Positions 47,376-56,830 of a DNA stretch of 64,000 nt are shown here, in pieces. Location of the stretch: NCBI GenBank assembly GCA_900471525.1, contig UCEZ01000061.1, positions 1-64,000 of the forward strand, in the 5' to 3' direction. Each line of letters begins with the position of its first letter. The stretch's first letter is position 1. Under the pieces are notes generated by a model. The model ran no database searches. It worked only from the letters and a program-made list of their open reading frames with translations, and was not told the origin of the DNA. The position numbers and the translations under genes are program-made. Source of the DNA: Hyphomicrobiales bacterium. GTDB lineage: Bacteria > Pseudomonadota > Alphaproteobacteria > Rhizobiales > Rhizobiaceae.

Positions 47376-48638
47376 TCAACCGCTGCAGGCGGCGGCTCTG
47401 GCCAGAAAAAAGGCCCTCTCGCGTTCGTTGCGGGTGAGTTCCGCCGCCCGCTCGAATTCGATCCTGGCCTCCGTCAACCGCCCAGCCCGAAAAAGGAAAT
47501 CCCCCTTAGCTGCAGGCAGGGGCGCGTAGTTGCGCAATATCGCGCCCTGTTCGATCTCGTCCAGAAGCGTCAGGCCTGCCTCAGGGCCGAAGGCCATGCT
47601 GTGGGCGATGGCGCGGTTGAGTTCGACCACCGGCGACGGCATGACCTCGCATAGCGTGTCGTAAAGCCCTGCCATCCTCTTCCAGTCCGTGTCCTCGGCC
47701 TTGCGTGCCCTTGCATGGCAGGCGGCAAGTGCTGCCTGCAGCGCGTAAGGGCCGTTGGCGCCGCCCAAGGCCTCGGCGCGCTCAAGAGCGGCAAGCCCCC
47801 GGCGGATCAGGAGCTGGTCCCAACGGGCCCGGTTCTGTTCGGTCAGCAGTATCGGCGAACCGTCCGGGGCCACGCGGGCATGGAGACGCGAGGCCTGGAT
47901 TTCCATCAGCGCGAGGAGGCCGAGAACTTCGGGTTCCTCGGGCAGCAGGCCGGCGAGGATACGGCCCAGTCGCTGCGCCTCGGCACACAAGGCGGGCCGG
48001 ATCAGGTCCTCTCCGGCGGTGGCCGAATAGCCCTCGTTGAAGATCAGGTAGATGACTTCAAGAACCGAGGCGAGGCGTTCCCTTCGCTCAGGCCCACGTG
48101 GGACCGCATAGGTGAGGCCTGCATTGCCGAGCGTCTTCTTGGCCCGAACAATGCGCTGGGCGACGGTTGCCTCATTCGAGAGGAAAGCGCGGGCAATCTC
48201 GTCCGTCGTCAATCCACCGATCAGGCGAAGGGTAAGGGCTGCGCGGGCTTCCGGCGACAATATCGGGTGGCAGGCGGTAAAAATGAGGCCGAGCAATTCG
48301 TCGCCAAGGTCGTCGTCCAGTGCCGCCTCGACATCCTCGACGCTGGTATCACGCTCATCCTCCAGATCCCGACCGATCTCGGCATGTTTGCGCGCCAGCA
48401 TCTTTTTGCGGCGAAACCCGTCGATGGCCCGGCGCTTGGCCGCAGCCATCAGCCAGGCACCGGGGTTTTTCGGAACCCCGGTCTTCGGCCATTCGGACAG
48501 GGCGGTCACCAGCGCGTCCTGCGCCAGCTCCTCGGCAAGGGTCACGTCGCGCACCATTCGTGCCAGGCCCCCGATGAGCCTAGCCTGTTCGATCCGGAAA
48601 ACCGTCTCGATCGCTTGATGGGTTTCGGTTGCCGCCAT
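47376..48638 (-). CDS. ECF42-type RNA polymerase sigma factor
   Basis: 420 residues. The sigma-70 regions 2 (LAEELAQDALVTALSEWPKT) and 4 (RLIGGLTTDEIARAFLSNEA) lie in the first 190 residues. A long helical, TPR-like C-terminal extension of about 220 residues follows (YALQAALAACHARARKAEDT, ...FLFRAGRLTEARIEFERAAE). This layout, with a DGPF-domain gene alongside, defines the ECF42 group, which has no classical anti-sigma factor. It overlaps transcription with, and lies downstream of, its DGPF partner. Confidence 0.92.
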   Translation of the reverse strand: MAATETHQAIETVFRIEQARLIGGLARMVRDVTLAEELAQDALVTALSEWPKTGVPKNPGAWLMAAAKRRAIDGFRRKKMLARKHAEIGRDLEDERDTSVEDVEAALDDDLGDELLGLIFTACHPILSPEARAALTLRLIGGLTTDEIARAFLSNEATVAQRIVRAKKTLGNAGLTYAVPRGPERRERLASVLEVIYLIFNEGYSATAGEDLIRPALCAEAQRLGRILAGLLPEEPEVLGLLALMEIQASRLHARVAPDGSPILLTEQNRARWDQLLIRRGLAALERAEALGGANGPYALQAALAACHARARKAEDTDWKRMAGLYDTLCEVMPSPVVELNRAIAHSMAFGPEAGLTLLDEIEQGAILRNYAPLPAAKGDFLFRAGRLTEARIEFERAAELTRNERERAFFLARAAACSG

Positions 48639-48707
48639 GCCTCCCGCTTAAGCGAGGAGCAAGGGCTACGTCAAGCAGCAGCGGCAGCTGGCGACAAAGG
48701 GTCGGCT

Positions 48708-49130
48708 TTAGCGGTTGGCGGTCTTTTCGCGCAGTCGCTCTTCCTGTTCCGCGATCTCCGGCGTCACGGCATCGCCGAAGTCGGCTATCTCGAAGACCTG
48801 ACGGATTTCGAGCTCGCTCGGCCCCGGCATCGGGTTGGGGCAGCGCTTTGCCCACTCGACGGCCTCGGCCATGTCCTTGACCTCCCACAGCCAGAAGCCA
48901 GCGATCAGCTCGCGAGTCTCGGCGAACGGGCCATCGATGACGGTGCGGCCGGGGCCGTCGAACGCGATCCGCTTGCCCTTGACCGACGGATGCAGGCCTT
49001 CGCCGGCCATCATGATGCCGGCGTTGACCAGCTCTTCGTTGTATTTGCCCATGGCTTCCAGAAGCTCGGTCGATGGCATGATGCCTGCTTCACTGTCCTT
49101 CGTCGCCTTTACGATAACCATTACACGCAT
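48708..49130 (-). CDS. DGPF/YCII-domain protein, partner of ECF42 sigma factor
   Basis: 140 residues of the YCII-related family. The diagnostic segment is TVIDGPFAETRELIAGFW, preceded by VMVIVKATKDSEAG. ECF42 sigma factors are typically encoded next to one or more such genes, which are their main targets. It lies 69 bp upstream of the sigma gene on the same strand. Function is unknown. Confidence 0.88.
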   Translation of the reverse strand: MRVMVIVKATKDSEAGIMPSTELLEAMGKYNEELVNAGIMMAGEGLHPSVKGKRIAFDGPGRTVIDGPFAETRELIAGFWLWEVKDMAEAVEWAKRCPNPMPGPSELEIRQVFEIADFGDAVTPEIAEQEERLREKTANR

Positions 49131-49354
49131 CGTCTTCTCCTCTGATTTATGGAAGCCAGACTGGCCTTCCTGATCATACGACGAACGAGCCTTCGCGCGA
49201 TCGACAGCCCGGCGAAACTTTTTGCAAAAAAAGATTTAGGTCACGATCAGCAAGCAGAACAGGGTCATGGCGGTGAAAGTCAGGTGACAGGAACGGGTTG
49301 GTGCGACGATCACAATCGAACCCAGCGTAGCTATCCGACATGCAAGCGCGGGCC

Positions 49355-49591
49355 TCATGCCCTCTTGCGGATCACGAACCTATGCCCGCCGGCCAGCGCC
49401 TCGGATTGCTCCAGGCTGTGGCCGTCTTCGTTGCAGAAGTGTGGGATGTCGATAATGGCCAGCGGGTCGGTCGTTTCGACCGTGATCAGCGCGCCGGGGG
49501 CGAGGGTCCGCATGCGCTTGCGGGTCTTCAGGACCGGCAGGGGGCATTTCAGCCCCTTGAGATCATAGATCAGGCCATTGGTCTCAGGCAT
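49355..49591 (-). CDS. TusA-family sulfur carrier protein
   Basis: 78 residues with the TusA Cys-Pro motif in LKCPLPVLKTRKRM and the LxVETTDPLAIIDIPHF fold. TusA proteins carry persulfide sulfur. The start ATG (49591-49589) overlaps the TGA stop of the upstream L,D-transpeptidase gene, a TGATG junction that implies translational coupling. A role specifically in 2-thiouridine synthesis cannot be decided, although mnmA is present elsewhere in the window. Confidence 0.88.
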   Translation of the reverse strand: MPETNGLIYDLKGLKCPLPVLKTRKRMRTLAPGALITVETTDPLAIIDIPHFCNEDGHSLEQSEALAGGHRFVIRKRA

Positions 49592-51264
49592 CAATTGCCC
49601 CAGATTTTCCAGAACGGGCGCTTCTTCGGCTGCTGTTCGGCAGTAATCTGAACTGTCTCCGGCGCCGCCTCGGTCGCAGCCGTTGCTTGCGCTGCTGCTT
49701 CAGCAGGCTTTTTCGCCGTTTCGGCGGCGGCGCGCTGAGCGCTATCCGCGACTGGTTTTTGCCCGGCAGGTTGCTGAATTGCGGTGTCGGTGGGCGTTAC
49801 GGCCACGGGCTGATGGTTCCGAGCATCGTCGCTGCCCTTGGCAAATAGGCTTCCCCAGAAACCCTTCCTGGCAGGTGCCGGATCGACATTCTGCTCAGCC
49901 ACGGATGCAGTTTCGGGTATGGCGGCCACTTGTCTCGCCGCCTCGACCGGCTTCTGTGCCGTTTCTGCGCCAGCGGCGTGCGCAGTGGCGACTGTAGCCG
50001 GTCGCTGGACGGTATCAGCAGGCGCTACGGCAGCCGGCTCCAGCTGTTGTGCATCATCGCCGCTTTTGGAGAACAGGCTTCCCCAGAAACCCTTCTTGGC
50101 AGTTGTCTGTTCGACCGAGGCCGTTTCCACGGGTTTTGGCAGGGGATTTTCCACCGGGACCGGCACGCTTTTGCCGTTGCGCGTGGACTTTTCAAGTTCG
50201 GCCTTCTGGATCTCGATCGCCTTCTTGGCTTCTTCCAGCTCGGCGCGGCGGGCTTCCTGCTTTTGGAGATCGGCGACCTTCATCAGCTTGCCGGCATCGA
50301 GCGAAGTCCCGGTCGGCGCATAGGCCAGTTCCTTGCCGACGCGCTGCTTGGCAACGATCGCCTTGCGCTCGGCCTCAGTGGGTTCGTACCAGACCATGCC
50401 GTCGAGCTTCTTGATCGCCTGGGCGTATTCCTCATTGTATTTCTTGTTGTAGGCCGCGAGTGCTCCCTGCATGACCGCAGGAGTCGACATCGCCGGGCAT
50501 TGGCCGGTCGGGCTGAACTTGCCGTCCGTCTGCTGGTTGAAGACGTACTTCTTCTCGCAGATGTTCACTTCAGGCGGACGCTTGGTGATCTCGAACTGGT
50601 CGTAGCCGGGCTTCAGCATGTTCCAGAAGTCGATGTTGGGGCTGTTGCGGTGACGCGCCATGTTTTCCGCCGTCATGCGGAAGGGCAGGGCCTGCAGCTG
50701 GATCGCCTGCTGGCCACCCTTGTAGGCGTCACGAGAAAGCGCGAAGATTTCCTGCATCTGCTCGTCGGTCATCGAGTAGCAGCCGGACGACGAGCAGGCG
50801 CCGTGGATCATCAGGTTCGAGCCGTAGCGGCCGTTGGCCTGGTCGAAGCGATTGGGATAGCCGGTGTTGATCGCCAGATAATAGCTGGAGTTCGGGTTCA
50901 TCTGGCCCGGCGAGATCGGATAGAAGCCTTCCGGTGCCTGCCGATCGCCTTCCTTCACCTTGGGGCCGAGTTTGCCCGACCAGGCGCAGATCTTGTACTG
51001 GCGCAGCATCTCGAAGCGATTGGAAGCGTTGGCCTTCCAGACCTCGAGCACGCCTTCCTCTTTGAAGATGCGCAGCATGATCGGCGATTCCTTCGCCATG
51101 CTCATCGCCTGCATCTTCTGGACGATCTTGCCGGAAAGCTGGTAGTTGACCTTGCTGGAGACCTTCTTGAGGTCGACATCGACCGTATCCATCGCCTCAT
51201 TGGCGGTGCAGCCGGCAAGCAGCACGGCGACGGCGGCGGTGGCAACAAGATGTGTCAAACGCAT
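49591..51264 (-). CDS. L,D-transpeptidase (YkuD/YafK-like) lipoprotein with FWGSLF repeats
   Basis: 557 residues. The lipobox LLAGC puts lipidated Cys19 at the mature end. The YkuD catalytic motif is HGACSSSGCYSM, with His154 and Cys162. The C-terminal half is a low-complexity tail of about 200 residues after a Glu/Lys-rich helix, containing two near-identical units, KKGFWGSLFSKSGDDA and RKGFWGSLFAKGSDDA, and a degenerate third (KKRPFWKIWGN) at the very end. L,D-transpeptidases make 3-3 peptidoglycan cross-links or anchor lipoproteins. The coupled TusA gene is at its end. Confidence 0.87.
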   Translation of the reverse strand: MRLTHLVATAAVAVLLAGCTANEAMDTVDVDLKKVSSKVNYQLSGKIVQKMQAMSMAKESPIMLRIFKEEGVLEVWKANASNRFEMLRQYKICAWSGKLGPKVKEGDRQAPEGFYPISPGQMNPNSSYYLAINTGYPNRFDQANGRYGSNLMIHGACSSSGCYSMTDEQMQEIFALSRDAYKGGQQAIQLQALPFRMTAENMARHRNSPNIDFWNMLKPGYDQFEITKRPPEVNICEKKYVFNQQTDGKFSPTGQCPAMSTPAVMQGALAAYNKKYNEEYAQAIKKLDGMVWYEPTEAERKAIVAKQRVGKELAYAPTGTSLDAGKLMKVADLQKQEARRAELEEAKKAIEIQKAELEKSTRNGKSVPVPVENPLPKPVETASVEQTTAKKGFWGSLFSKSGDDAQQLEPAAVAPADTVQRPATVATAHAAGAETAQKPVEAARQVAAIPETASVAEQNVDPAPARKGFWGSLFAKGSDDARNHQPVAVTPTDTAIQQPAGQKPVADSAQRAAAETAKKPAEAAAQATAATEAAPETVQITAEQQPKKRPFWKIWGN

Positions 51265-51467
51265 CGGCAAAGGCCCATTGAGAAAATTACTAAGCGTGAC
51301 GCTCCCATGCAGGCGGACCACAGGGAATCAATACGTCGTTATACTTCACAAAATCTTAACCTTGCAGGCCCGCCTTACGCCAACCGTTCCTGAGCGCAGG
51401 AATATGGCCAAGGTTGGACCGAGCGTTCCGTTTATCTTGCAAACCCGATCGATTCCAGCAAATGTGA

Positions 51468-52421
51468 TTAAAGCTGGCGCCCGATGGCCAGATATTTCTG
51501 CCGCCGATCAGAGCGCAACTGGTCGCCGGTGCGGCCGGACAGTTCCTTCAGCGCGTCGGCGATCACGGTGCCGGTCTTCTCGATCACGGCATCCGGATCG
51601 CGGTGGGCACCGCCCACCGGCTCGCCGATGATGCCGTCGATGATCCCCAGCGACTTCAGGTCTTCGGCGGTGATCTTCATGTTGGTCGCCGCTTCCTTGG
51701 CGCGGGTCGAGTCGCGCCAGAGGATGGAGGCAGCGCCTTCCGGCGAGATCACGCTGTAGATCGAATGCTCGAGCATGTAGACGCGGTTGCCGGTTGCGAT
51801 CGCGATCGCGCCGCCCGAACCGCCTTCGCCGACGACGACGGAGACGATCGGGACCCGCATGTTAAGGCACATTTCCGTCGAGCGGGCGATGGCTTCCGCC
51901 TGGCCGCGTTCCTCGGCGCCGATGCCGGGATAGGCGCCCGCAGTGTCGATCAGCGTGATCAGCGGTAGGCCGAAGCGGTCGGCCATCTCCATGACGCGGA
52001 TCGCCTTGCGGTAGCCTTCGGGACGGGCGCTGCCGAAATTGTGCTTGATGCGCGACTTGGTGTCGTTGCCCTTTTCCTGGCCGATGACGGCGACGGGCGT
52101 GCCGCGGAAGCGTGCGAGACCGGCCTGGATCGCCTCGTCATTGGCAAACTTGCGGTCGCCGGCGAGCGGGGTGAATTCGGTGAACAGGCTGGCGGCATAT
52201 TCCTGGAAGTGCGGGCGCTGCGGATGGCGCGCGACCTGGGTCTTCTGCCAGGGGTTCAGCTTGGAATAGATTTCGGCCATCGCTTCGCGGGCGCGCACTT
52301 CAAGGCGCTCGACTTCGTCTGCCGTGTCGATGCTCTCATCTTCGCTGGCAATCTTCTTCAGCTCGTGAATCTTGCCTTCGAGATCGGAGATGGGTTTTTC
52401 GAAATCGAGATAATTGTGCAT
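51468..52421 (-). CDS. accA: Acetyl-CoA carboxylase carboxyltransferase subunit alpha
   Basis: 317 residues. AccA pairs with AccD to transfer carboxyl from biotin to acetyl-CoA, the first step of fatty-acid synthesis. Motifs include [17 protein letters not shown], the oxyanion-forming [11 protein letters not shown], and [19 protein letters not shown]. The length is normal. xerD lies 77 bp upstream on the same strand, a common rhizobial order. Confidence 0.97.
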   Translation of the reverse strand: MHNYLDFEKPISDLEGKIHELKKIASEDESIDTADEVERLEVRAREAMAEIYSKLNPWQKTQVARHPQRPHFQEYAASLFTEFTPLAGDRKFANDEAIQAGLARFRGTPVAVIGQEKGNDTKSRIKHNFGSARPEGYRKAIRVMEMADRFGLPLITLIDTAGAYPGIGAEERGQAEAIARSTEMCLNMRVPIVSVVVGEGGSGGAIAIATGNRVYMLEHSIYSVISPEGAASILWRDSTRAKEAATNMKITAEDLKSLGIIDGIIGEPVGGAHRDPDAVIEKTGTVIADALKELSGRTGDQLRSDRRQKYLAIGRQL

Positions 52422-52498
52422 GTGATGCGTTTCCGATCATATTGCGCTAGCGGCCTCGGACACGATCCCGGTCGTTCCAGCCAAGTGTTCTGGCGCTC

Positions 52499-53455
52499 CT
52501 AATCCTGTTTTTTCGCCTGTTTGGCAAGGGGGTGATGGTTCTGGACCAACTGATGCAGCCGTTCTTCGAGCACATGCGTGTAGATTTGTGTCGTTGAAAT
52601 GTCCGAATGTCCGAGAAGTTCCTGTACGGCGCGCAAGTCCGCGCCATTGGCCAGCAGATGGCTGGCAAAGGCATGGCGCAGCACATGCGGCGAGATCGCC
52701 GCCACCCGGATGCCGGCACGTGCTGCCAGATCCTTGAGGTCGCGGGCGAAAACCTGTCGGGGCAGGTAGCCGGCTTTCCCTGAAGAGGGAAAAAGCCACG
52801 GGCTTTCCGGTATCGGCGTTTTTTGCGCGGCATTGTCGCTCGCCATCGCAACGCCATAGGCCTGCATGGCCCGGATCGCCGAATGCGACAGCGGCACCAT
52901 CCGCTCCTTGTTGCCCTTGCCGCGAACCACCAGAAAGCGGCCGTTCTGGACAAGCACGGAGGCGGGCAGGGAGACGAGTTCGCTCACCCGCATGCCGGTG
53001 GCGTAGAGCAGTTCGATCAGCGCGTGCATGCGCAGCCGGACAACGACGTCGCCGTCGCTTTTCGCGGCTTCCTGCTCCGCCTGGCCAATCAGCCGGGAAA
53101 CGTCGTCGATGCTGAGCACCTTCGGTAGCGAACGGGCCTTCTTCGGCGCATCCAGAATGCCGGTCGGGTCGTCGGTGCGCAGCCCCTCGGCATAGAGGAA
53201 CTTGAAGAACTGGCGCAGTGCCGACAGCCGGCGCGCCTGCGACGAGGCCTTGAAGCCCTGCTGCGCCAGATGCGAGAGATAGGCGCGAAGATCGTCCGAG
53301 GTCGCCGCCGTCGGCTTGACGCCGCGCTGCTTGAGAAAGGAATAAGCGTCCTCCAGATCGCGCTCATAGGAAAGCAACGTGTTGTTGGCGGCGCCGCGTT
53401 CGGCGCTCATCATCTCCAGGAAAGATTCCATATGGGCGGCGGAAAGATCGGTCAT
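52499..53455 (-). CDS. xerD: Tyrosine recombinase XerD
   Basis: 318 residues. XerD resolves chromosome dimers at dif with XerC. The core-binding SAM-like domain is at residues about 5-95. Catalytic residues are seen in [11 protein letters not shown] (Arg), [12 protein letters not shown] (His, Arg), and [15 protein letters not shown] (His, Tyr nucleophile). Divergent aroK lies on the other side of a small membrane-protein gene that overlaps the xerD start by 4 bp. Confidence 0.95.
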   Translation of the reverse strand: MTDLSAAHMESFLEMMSAERGAANNTLLSYERDLEDAYSFLKQRGVKPTAATSDDLRAYLSHLAQQGFKASSQARRLSALRQFFKFLYAEGLRTDDPTGILDAPKKARSLPKVLSIDDVSRLIGQAEQEAAKSDGDVVVRLRMHALIELLYATGMRVSELVSLPASVLVQNGRFLVVRGKGNKERMVPLSHSAIRAMQAYGVAMASDNAAQKTPIPESPWLFPSSGKAGYLPRQVFARDLKDLAARAGIRVAAISPHVLRHAFASHLLANGADLRAVQELLGHSDISTTQIYTHVLEERLHQLVQNHHPLAKQAKKQD

Positions 53456-53601
53456 TGCGGCGTGTTGATCCGCTCGGAGGGGATGCGGATGGTGACGTCG
53501 CGCTCCACCGGATTGACGAAGGTCACCAGTGCCACCATGGTTCCGTAAATCACTCCGGCGATCATGGCGCAGATGAACAGGAACCGGAACAGGGTGGGCA
53601 T
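53452..53601 (-). CDS. 49-residue membrane protein upstream of xerD
   Basis: Reads [20 protein letters not shown], then [15 protein letters not shown] and ends RINTPQ. It is a single hydrophobic N-terminal helix with a short polar tail. AAGGAG lies 7 bp before the ATG. The stop overlaps the xerD start (ATGA), suggesting coupling. A matching small gene before xerD occurs in rhizobial genomes as I recall; function unknown. Confidence 0.75.
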   Translation of the reverse strand: MPTLFRFLFICAMIAGVIYGTMVALVTFVNPVERDVTIRIPSERINTPQ

Positions 53602-53757
53602 TTTCAACTCCTTGACTTGCCGTCTATATGAACATGCCTGTTTCCAAGTGCAAGAACCGCGCGGCACTGCCGGTTTCGCGGCGTCATGTATGCCGCCATG
53701 TCTTGACGCTTCCCGCCGATTTGTCGATACCGGAGCGGAATGGGGAAATTGAACTGC

Positions 53758-54336
53758 ATGACCGACGTGATCGAACCGGTTTCCGAAGCGCTGATCGAGC
53801 AGGCGAAGGCCGCGCTCGGGCGACGAAACCTCGTCTTCGTCGGTCTGATGGGGGCCGGCAAATCGGCGATCGGCCGGATAACCGCCGCAGCCCTCGGCGT
53901 CCCCTTCATCGATTCCGACCATGAGATCGAACGTGTCTCGCGCATGACGATCAGCGAGCTCTTCGCGGCCTATGGCGAAGAGGAATTCCGCTCGCTCGAG
54001 GCCCGTGTGATCAAGCGGCTGCTGCAATCCGGCCCGCGCGTCGTCTCCACCGGCGGTGGCGCCTATATCAATGAGCGGACGCGCAAGCATATCAAGAAGC
54101 ATGGCCTGTCGGTCTGGCTCAACGCCGAACTCGACGTTTTGTGGGAGCGTGTCAACAAGCGCGATAGCCGGCCGCTGCTGAAGACCGAAAACCCGAAGCA
54201 GACGCTCGAAAACCTGATGCACGCCCGCTACCCGATCTATGCCGGGGCGGACCTGACGGTGCTCTCCCGCGATGTCAAAAAGGAGGTGATGGTGGAAGAG
54301 GTTCTTGCCGCTCTCGCCACGATCCCGAAGAAGTGA
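53758..54336 (+). CDS. aroK: Shikimate kinase AroK
   Basis: About 192 residues. The P-loop [12 protein letters not shown], substrate loop FIDSDHEIE and [17 protein letters not shown] and the lid Arg in RDSRPLL are present. It phosphorylates shikimate with ATP, step 5 of the aromatic amino-acid pathway. ATG at 53740 is in frame; 53758 has GGGGA upstream. aroB follows after only 4 bp. Confidence 0.95.
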   Translation: MTDVIEPVSEALIEQAKAALGRRNLVFVGLMGAGKSAIGRITAAALGVPFIDSDHEIERVSRMTISELFAAYGEEEFRSLEARVIKRLLQSGPRVVSTGGGAYINERTRKHIKKHGLSVWLNAELDVLWERVNKRDSRPLLKTENPKQTLENLMHARYPIYAGADLTVLSRDVKKEVMVEEVLAALATIPKK

Positions 54337-54340
54337 AGCC

Positions 54341-55474
54341 ATGACCAGTGCCAGCCCATCCGCCGCTCGAAAAACCGTCCGCGTCAACCTTGGCGACCGC
54401 TCCTACGATATTCTCATCGGCCCCGGCCTGATCGCGACCGCCGCTAGCGAAATCGCCGGACGGCTGAAGGGCCGCCGGATGGCGGTCATTACCGACGAGC
54501 ATGTCGCGCCGCTCTATCTGGAGCCGCTGATGGCGAGCCTTAAGGAAAAGGGCATCGATGCCGTTTCGCTCGTCCTGCCGGCGGGCGAAAAGACCAAGAG
54601 CTTCGAACACCTGATCCCCGTCTGCGAGGCGATCCTTGGCGCGCGGATCGAACGCAACGATGCGGTCATCGCGCTCGGCGGCGGTGTCATCGGCGATCTC
54701 ACCGGTTTTGCCGCCGGCATCGCCCGGCGCGGTTCGCGCTTCATCCAGATACCGACATCGCTTCTCGCCCAGGTGGATTCGTCCGTGGGTGGCAAGACCG
54801 GCATCAACTCGCCGCACGGCAAGAACCTGATCGGCGTCTTTCATCAGCCGGACCTGGTGCTTGCCGATACCGACGTGCTTGACACGCTCAGCCCGCGCGA
54901 ATTCAAGGCCGGTTATGCGGAAGTTGCCAAATACGGCCTGATCGACAAACCTGATTTCTTCGCATGGCTGGAAAAGAACTGGCAGGCGGTGTTCGCCGGC
55001 GGCGAAGCCCGAATCGAGGCGATCGCCATCAGCTGCCAGGCCAAGGCCGATGTCGTGGCTGCCGACGAGCGCGAGAACGGTCTGCGTGCGCTTCTCAATC
55101 TCGGCCACACATTCGGTCATGCGCTGGAAGCGGCGACACAGTATGATGGCACGCGGCTCGTGCATGGCGAGGGGGTGGCAATCGGCATGGTGCTGGCACA
55201 TCAGTTCTCCGCACGCATGAATCTTGCAAGCCCGGATGACGCCGGACGTGTCGAAGCCCATCTGAAGGCCGTCGGACTGCCGACCCGTATGAATGACATT
55301 CCGGGTGCGTTGCCGCCTGCGGAAAAGCTCATGGATGCCATTGCCCAGGACAAGAAAGTGAAGGGTGGCAAGCTGACCTTCATCCTGACGCGCGGCATCG
55401 GTCAATCGTTCGTTGCGGACGATGTGCCTGCCAACGAGGTGTTGCGGTTTCTTGAGGAAAAACATCCCGGATGA
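54341..55474 (+). CDS. aroB: 3-dehydroquinate synthase AroB
   Basis: 377 residues. AroB cyclises DAHP to dehydroquinate, step 2 of the shikimate pathway, with NAD and zinc. Motifs include [20 protein letters not shown], the metal-binding [12 protein letters not shown], and [15 protein letters not shown]. Together with aroK it forms the usual aroKB pair. The stop overlaps the next gene's start by 4 bp (ATGA). Confidence 0.96.
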   Translation: MTSASPSAARKTVRVNLGDRSYDILIGPGLIATAASEIAGRLKGRRMAVITDEHVAPLYLEPLMASLKEKGIDAVSLVLPAGEKTKSFEHLIPVCEAILGARIERNDAVIALGGGVIGDLTGFAAGIARRGSRFIQIPTSLLAQVDSSVGGKTGINSPHGKNLIGVFHQPDLVLADTDVLDTLSPREFKAGYAEVAKYGLIDKPDFFAWLEKNWQAVFAGGEARIEAIAISCQAKADVVAADERENGLRALLNLGHTFGHALEAATQYDGTRLVHGEGVAIGMVLAHQFSARMNLASPDDAGRVEAHLKAVGLPTRMNDIPGALPPAEKLMDAIAQDKKVKGGKLTFILTRGIGQSFVADDVPANEVLRFLEEKHPG

Positions 55475-56805
55475 GCAACGAGACATTCACGGTTTTCCTG
55501 ACGGATTACGGCCCGGGCATCCTGATCATTCTCGCGATGATCCTGCTGTCAGCCTTCTTTTCGGGTTCGGAGACCGCGCTCACCGCTGCGTCACGGGCAC
55601 GCATGCACACACTGGAGAACAATGGCGACGAGCGGGCCGGCCTCGTCAACCGGCTGATCGAGCGGCGCGACCGGTTGATCGGTGTACTATTGATCGGCAA
55701 CAACCTTGCCAACATTCTGTCGTCCTCCATCGCCACCAGCCTCTTCCTGCATTTCTTTGGCGCGTCCGGCGTTGCTTATGCGACGCTCGCCATGACGGTC
55801 ATACTGGTTATCTTCGCCGAAGTGCTGCCCAAGAGCTGGGCGATCGCGTCACCGGACCGGTTTGCGCTGGCGGTCGCGCGGGTGGTCAATGTCGTTGTTA
55901 TGGTGGTCGGCCCGATCTCGAGTCTGGTGAACTGGATCGTGCGGCGCATCCTCGGCCTGTTCGGTATCAACCTGTCGTCCGAAATGCCGATGCTGACGGC
56001 GCATGAAGAATTGCGCGGTGCGGTCGACTTCCTCCACCGCGAGGGCTCCGTCATCAAGGCCGATCGCGACCGGCTCGGCGGTGTGCTCGATCTCGGCGAG
56101 CTCGAAGTCTCCGACATCATGATCCACCGCACCTCGATGCGCGGCATCAATGCTGACGACGCGCCGGAAGTCGCCGTTCGCGCGGTTCTCGAAAGCCCGT
56201 ATACCCGCATGCCGGTCTGGCGCGGATCGACCGACAACATCATCGGCGTCGTCCATGCCAAGGACCTCCTGCGCGCGCTCGCCGAGCCGGATGTCGAGCC
56301 GGAAAATCTCGATATCATTCGTATCTCCCAAAAGCCCTGGTTCGTGCCCGAGACGACCAACCTGAAGGAGCAATTGAACGCCTTTCTGCGCCGCAAAGCA
56401 CACTTTGCCATCGTCGTTGACGAATATGGCGAGGTTCAGGGGCTGGTGACGCTGGAGGATATTCTGGAGGAGATCGTCGGCGATATCTCCGACGAGCATG
56501 ATCTGGAAATCCAGGGCGTACGCCAGGAGGCAGACGGCTCGATCGTCGTCGATGGCAGCGTGCCGATCCGCGACCTTAACAGGGCGCTGGACTGGAACCT
56601 GCCGGACGAGGAGGCGACGACGGTGGCCGGCCTCGTCATTCACGAATCAAAGACCATTCCCGAAGAGCGGCAGGCATTCACCTTTTACGGAAAGCGCTTC
56701 ATTGTGATGAAGCGGGTGAAGAACCGTATCACGCGGCTGAGGATCAGGCCGGCGGACGATGCGGCGATGCCTCCGCTCCCGATCAAGAGCGAAGGCATTG
56801 AATAA
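55471..56805 (+). CDS. CNNM/CorC-family membrane protein (hemolysin-like)
   Basis: 444 residues. N-terminal CNNM (DUF21) domain with about four membrane helices (residues 1-180), a pair of CBS domains (about 205-325, [43 protein letters not shown]), and a C-terminal CorC_HlyC domain (about 350-430). The family affects magnesium or cobalt efflux; the older name hemolysin is misleading. It is translationally coupled to aroB. Confidence 0.92.
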   Translation: MSNETFTVFLTDYGPGILIILAMILLSAFFSGSETALTAASRARMHTLENNGDERAGLVNRLIERRDRLIGVLLIGNNLANILSSSIATSLFLHFFGASGVAYATLAMTVILVIFAEVLPKSWAIASPDRFALAVARVVNVVVMVVGPISSLVNWIVRRILGLFGINLSSEMPMLTAHEELRGAVDFLHREGSVIKADRDRLGGVLDLGELEVSDIMIHRTSMRGINADDAPEVAVRAVLESPYTRMPVWRGSTDNIIGVVHAKDLLRALAEPDVEPENLDIIRISQKPWFVPETTNLKEQLNAFLRRKAHFAIVVDEYGEVQGLVTLEDILEEIVGDISDEHDLEIQGVRQEADGSIVVDGSVPIRDLNRALDWNLPDEEATTVAGLVIHESKTIPEERQAFTFYGKRFIVMKRVKNRITRLRIRPADDAAMPPLPIKSEGIE

Positions 56806-56830
56806 GGCCCGGGCACGAGTTGTTTAAGTC

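Noticed and set aside
49930-51393. Long open frame on the plus strand opposite the L,D-transpeptidase
   Set aside because: The minus-strand frame has a lipobox and YkuD motif; the antisense frame has neither.
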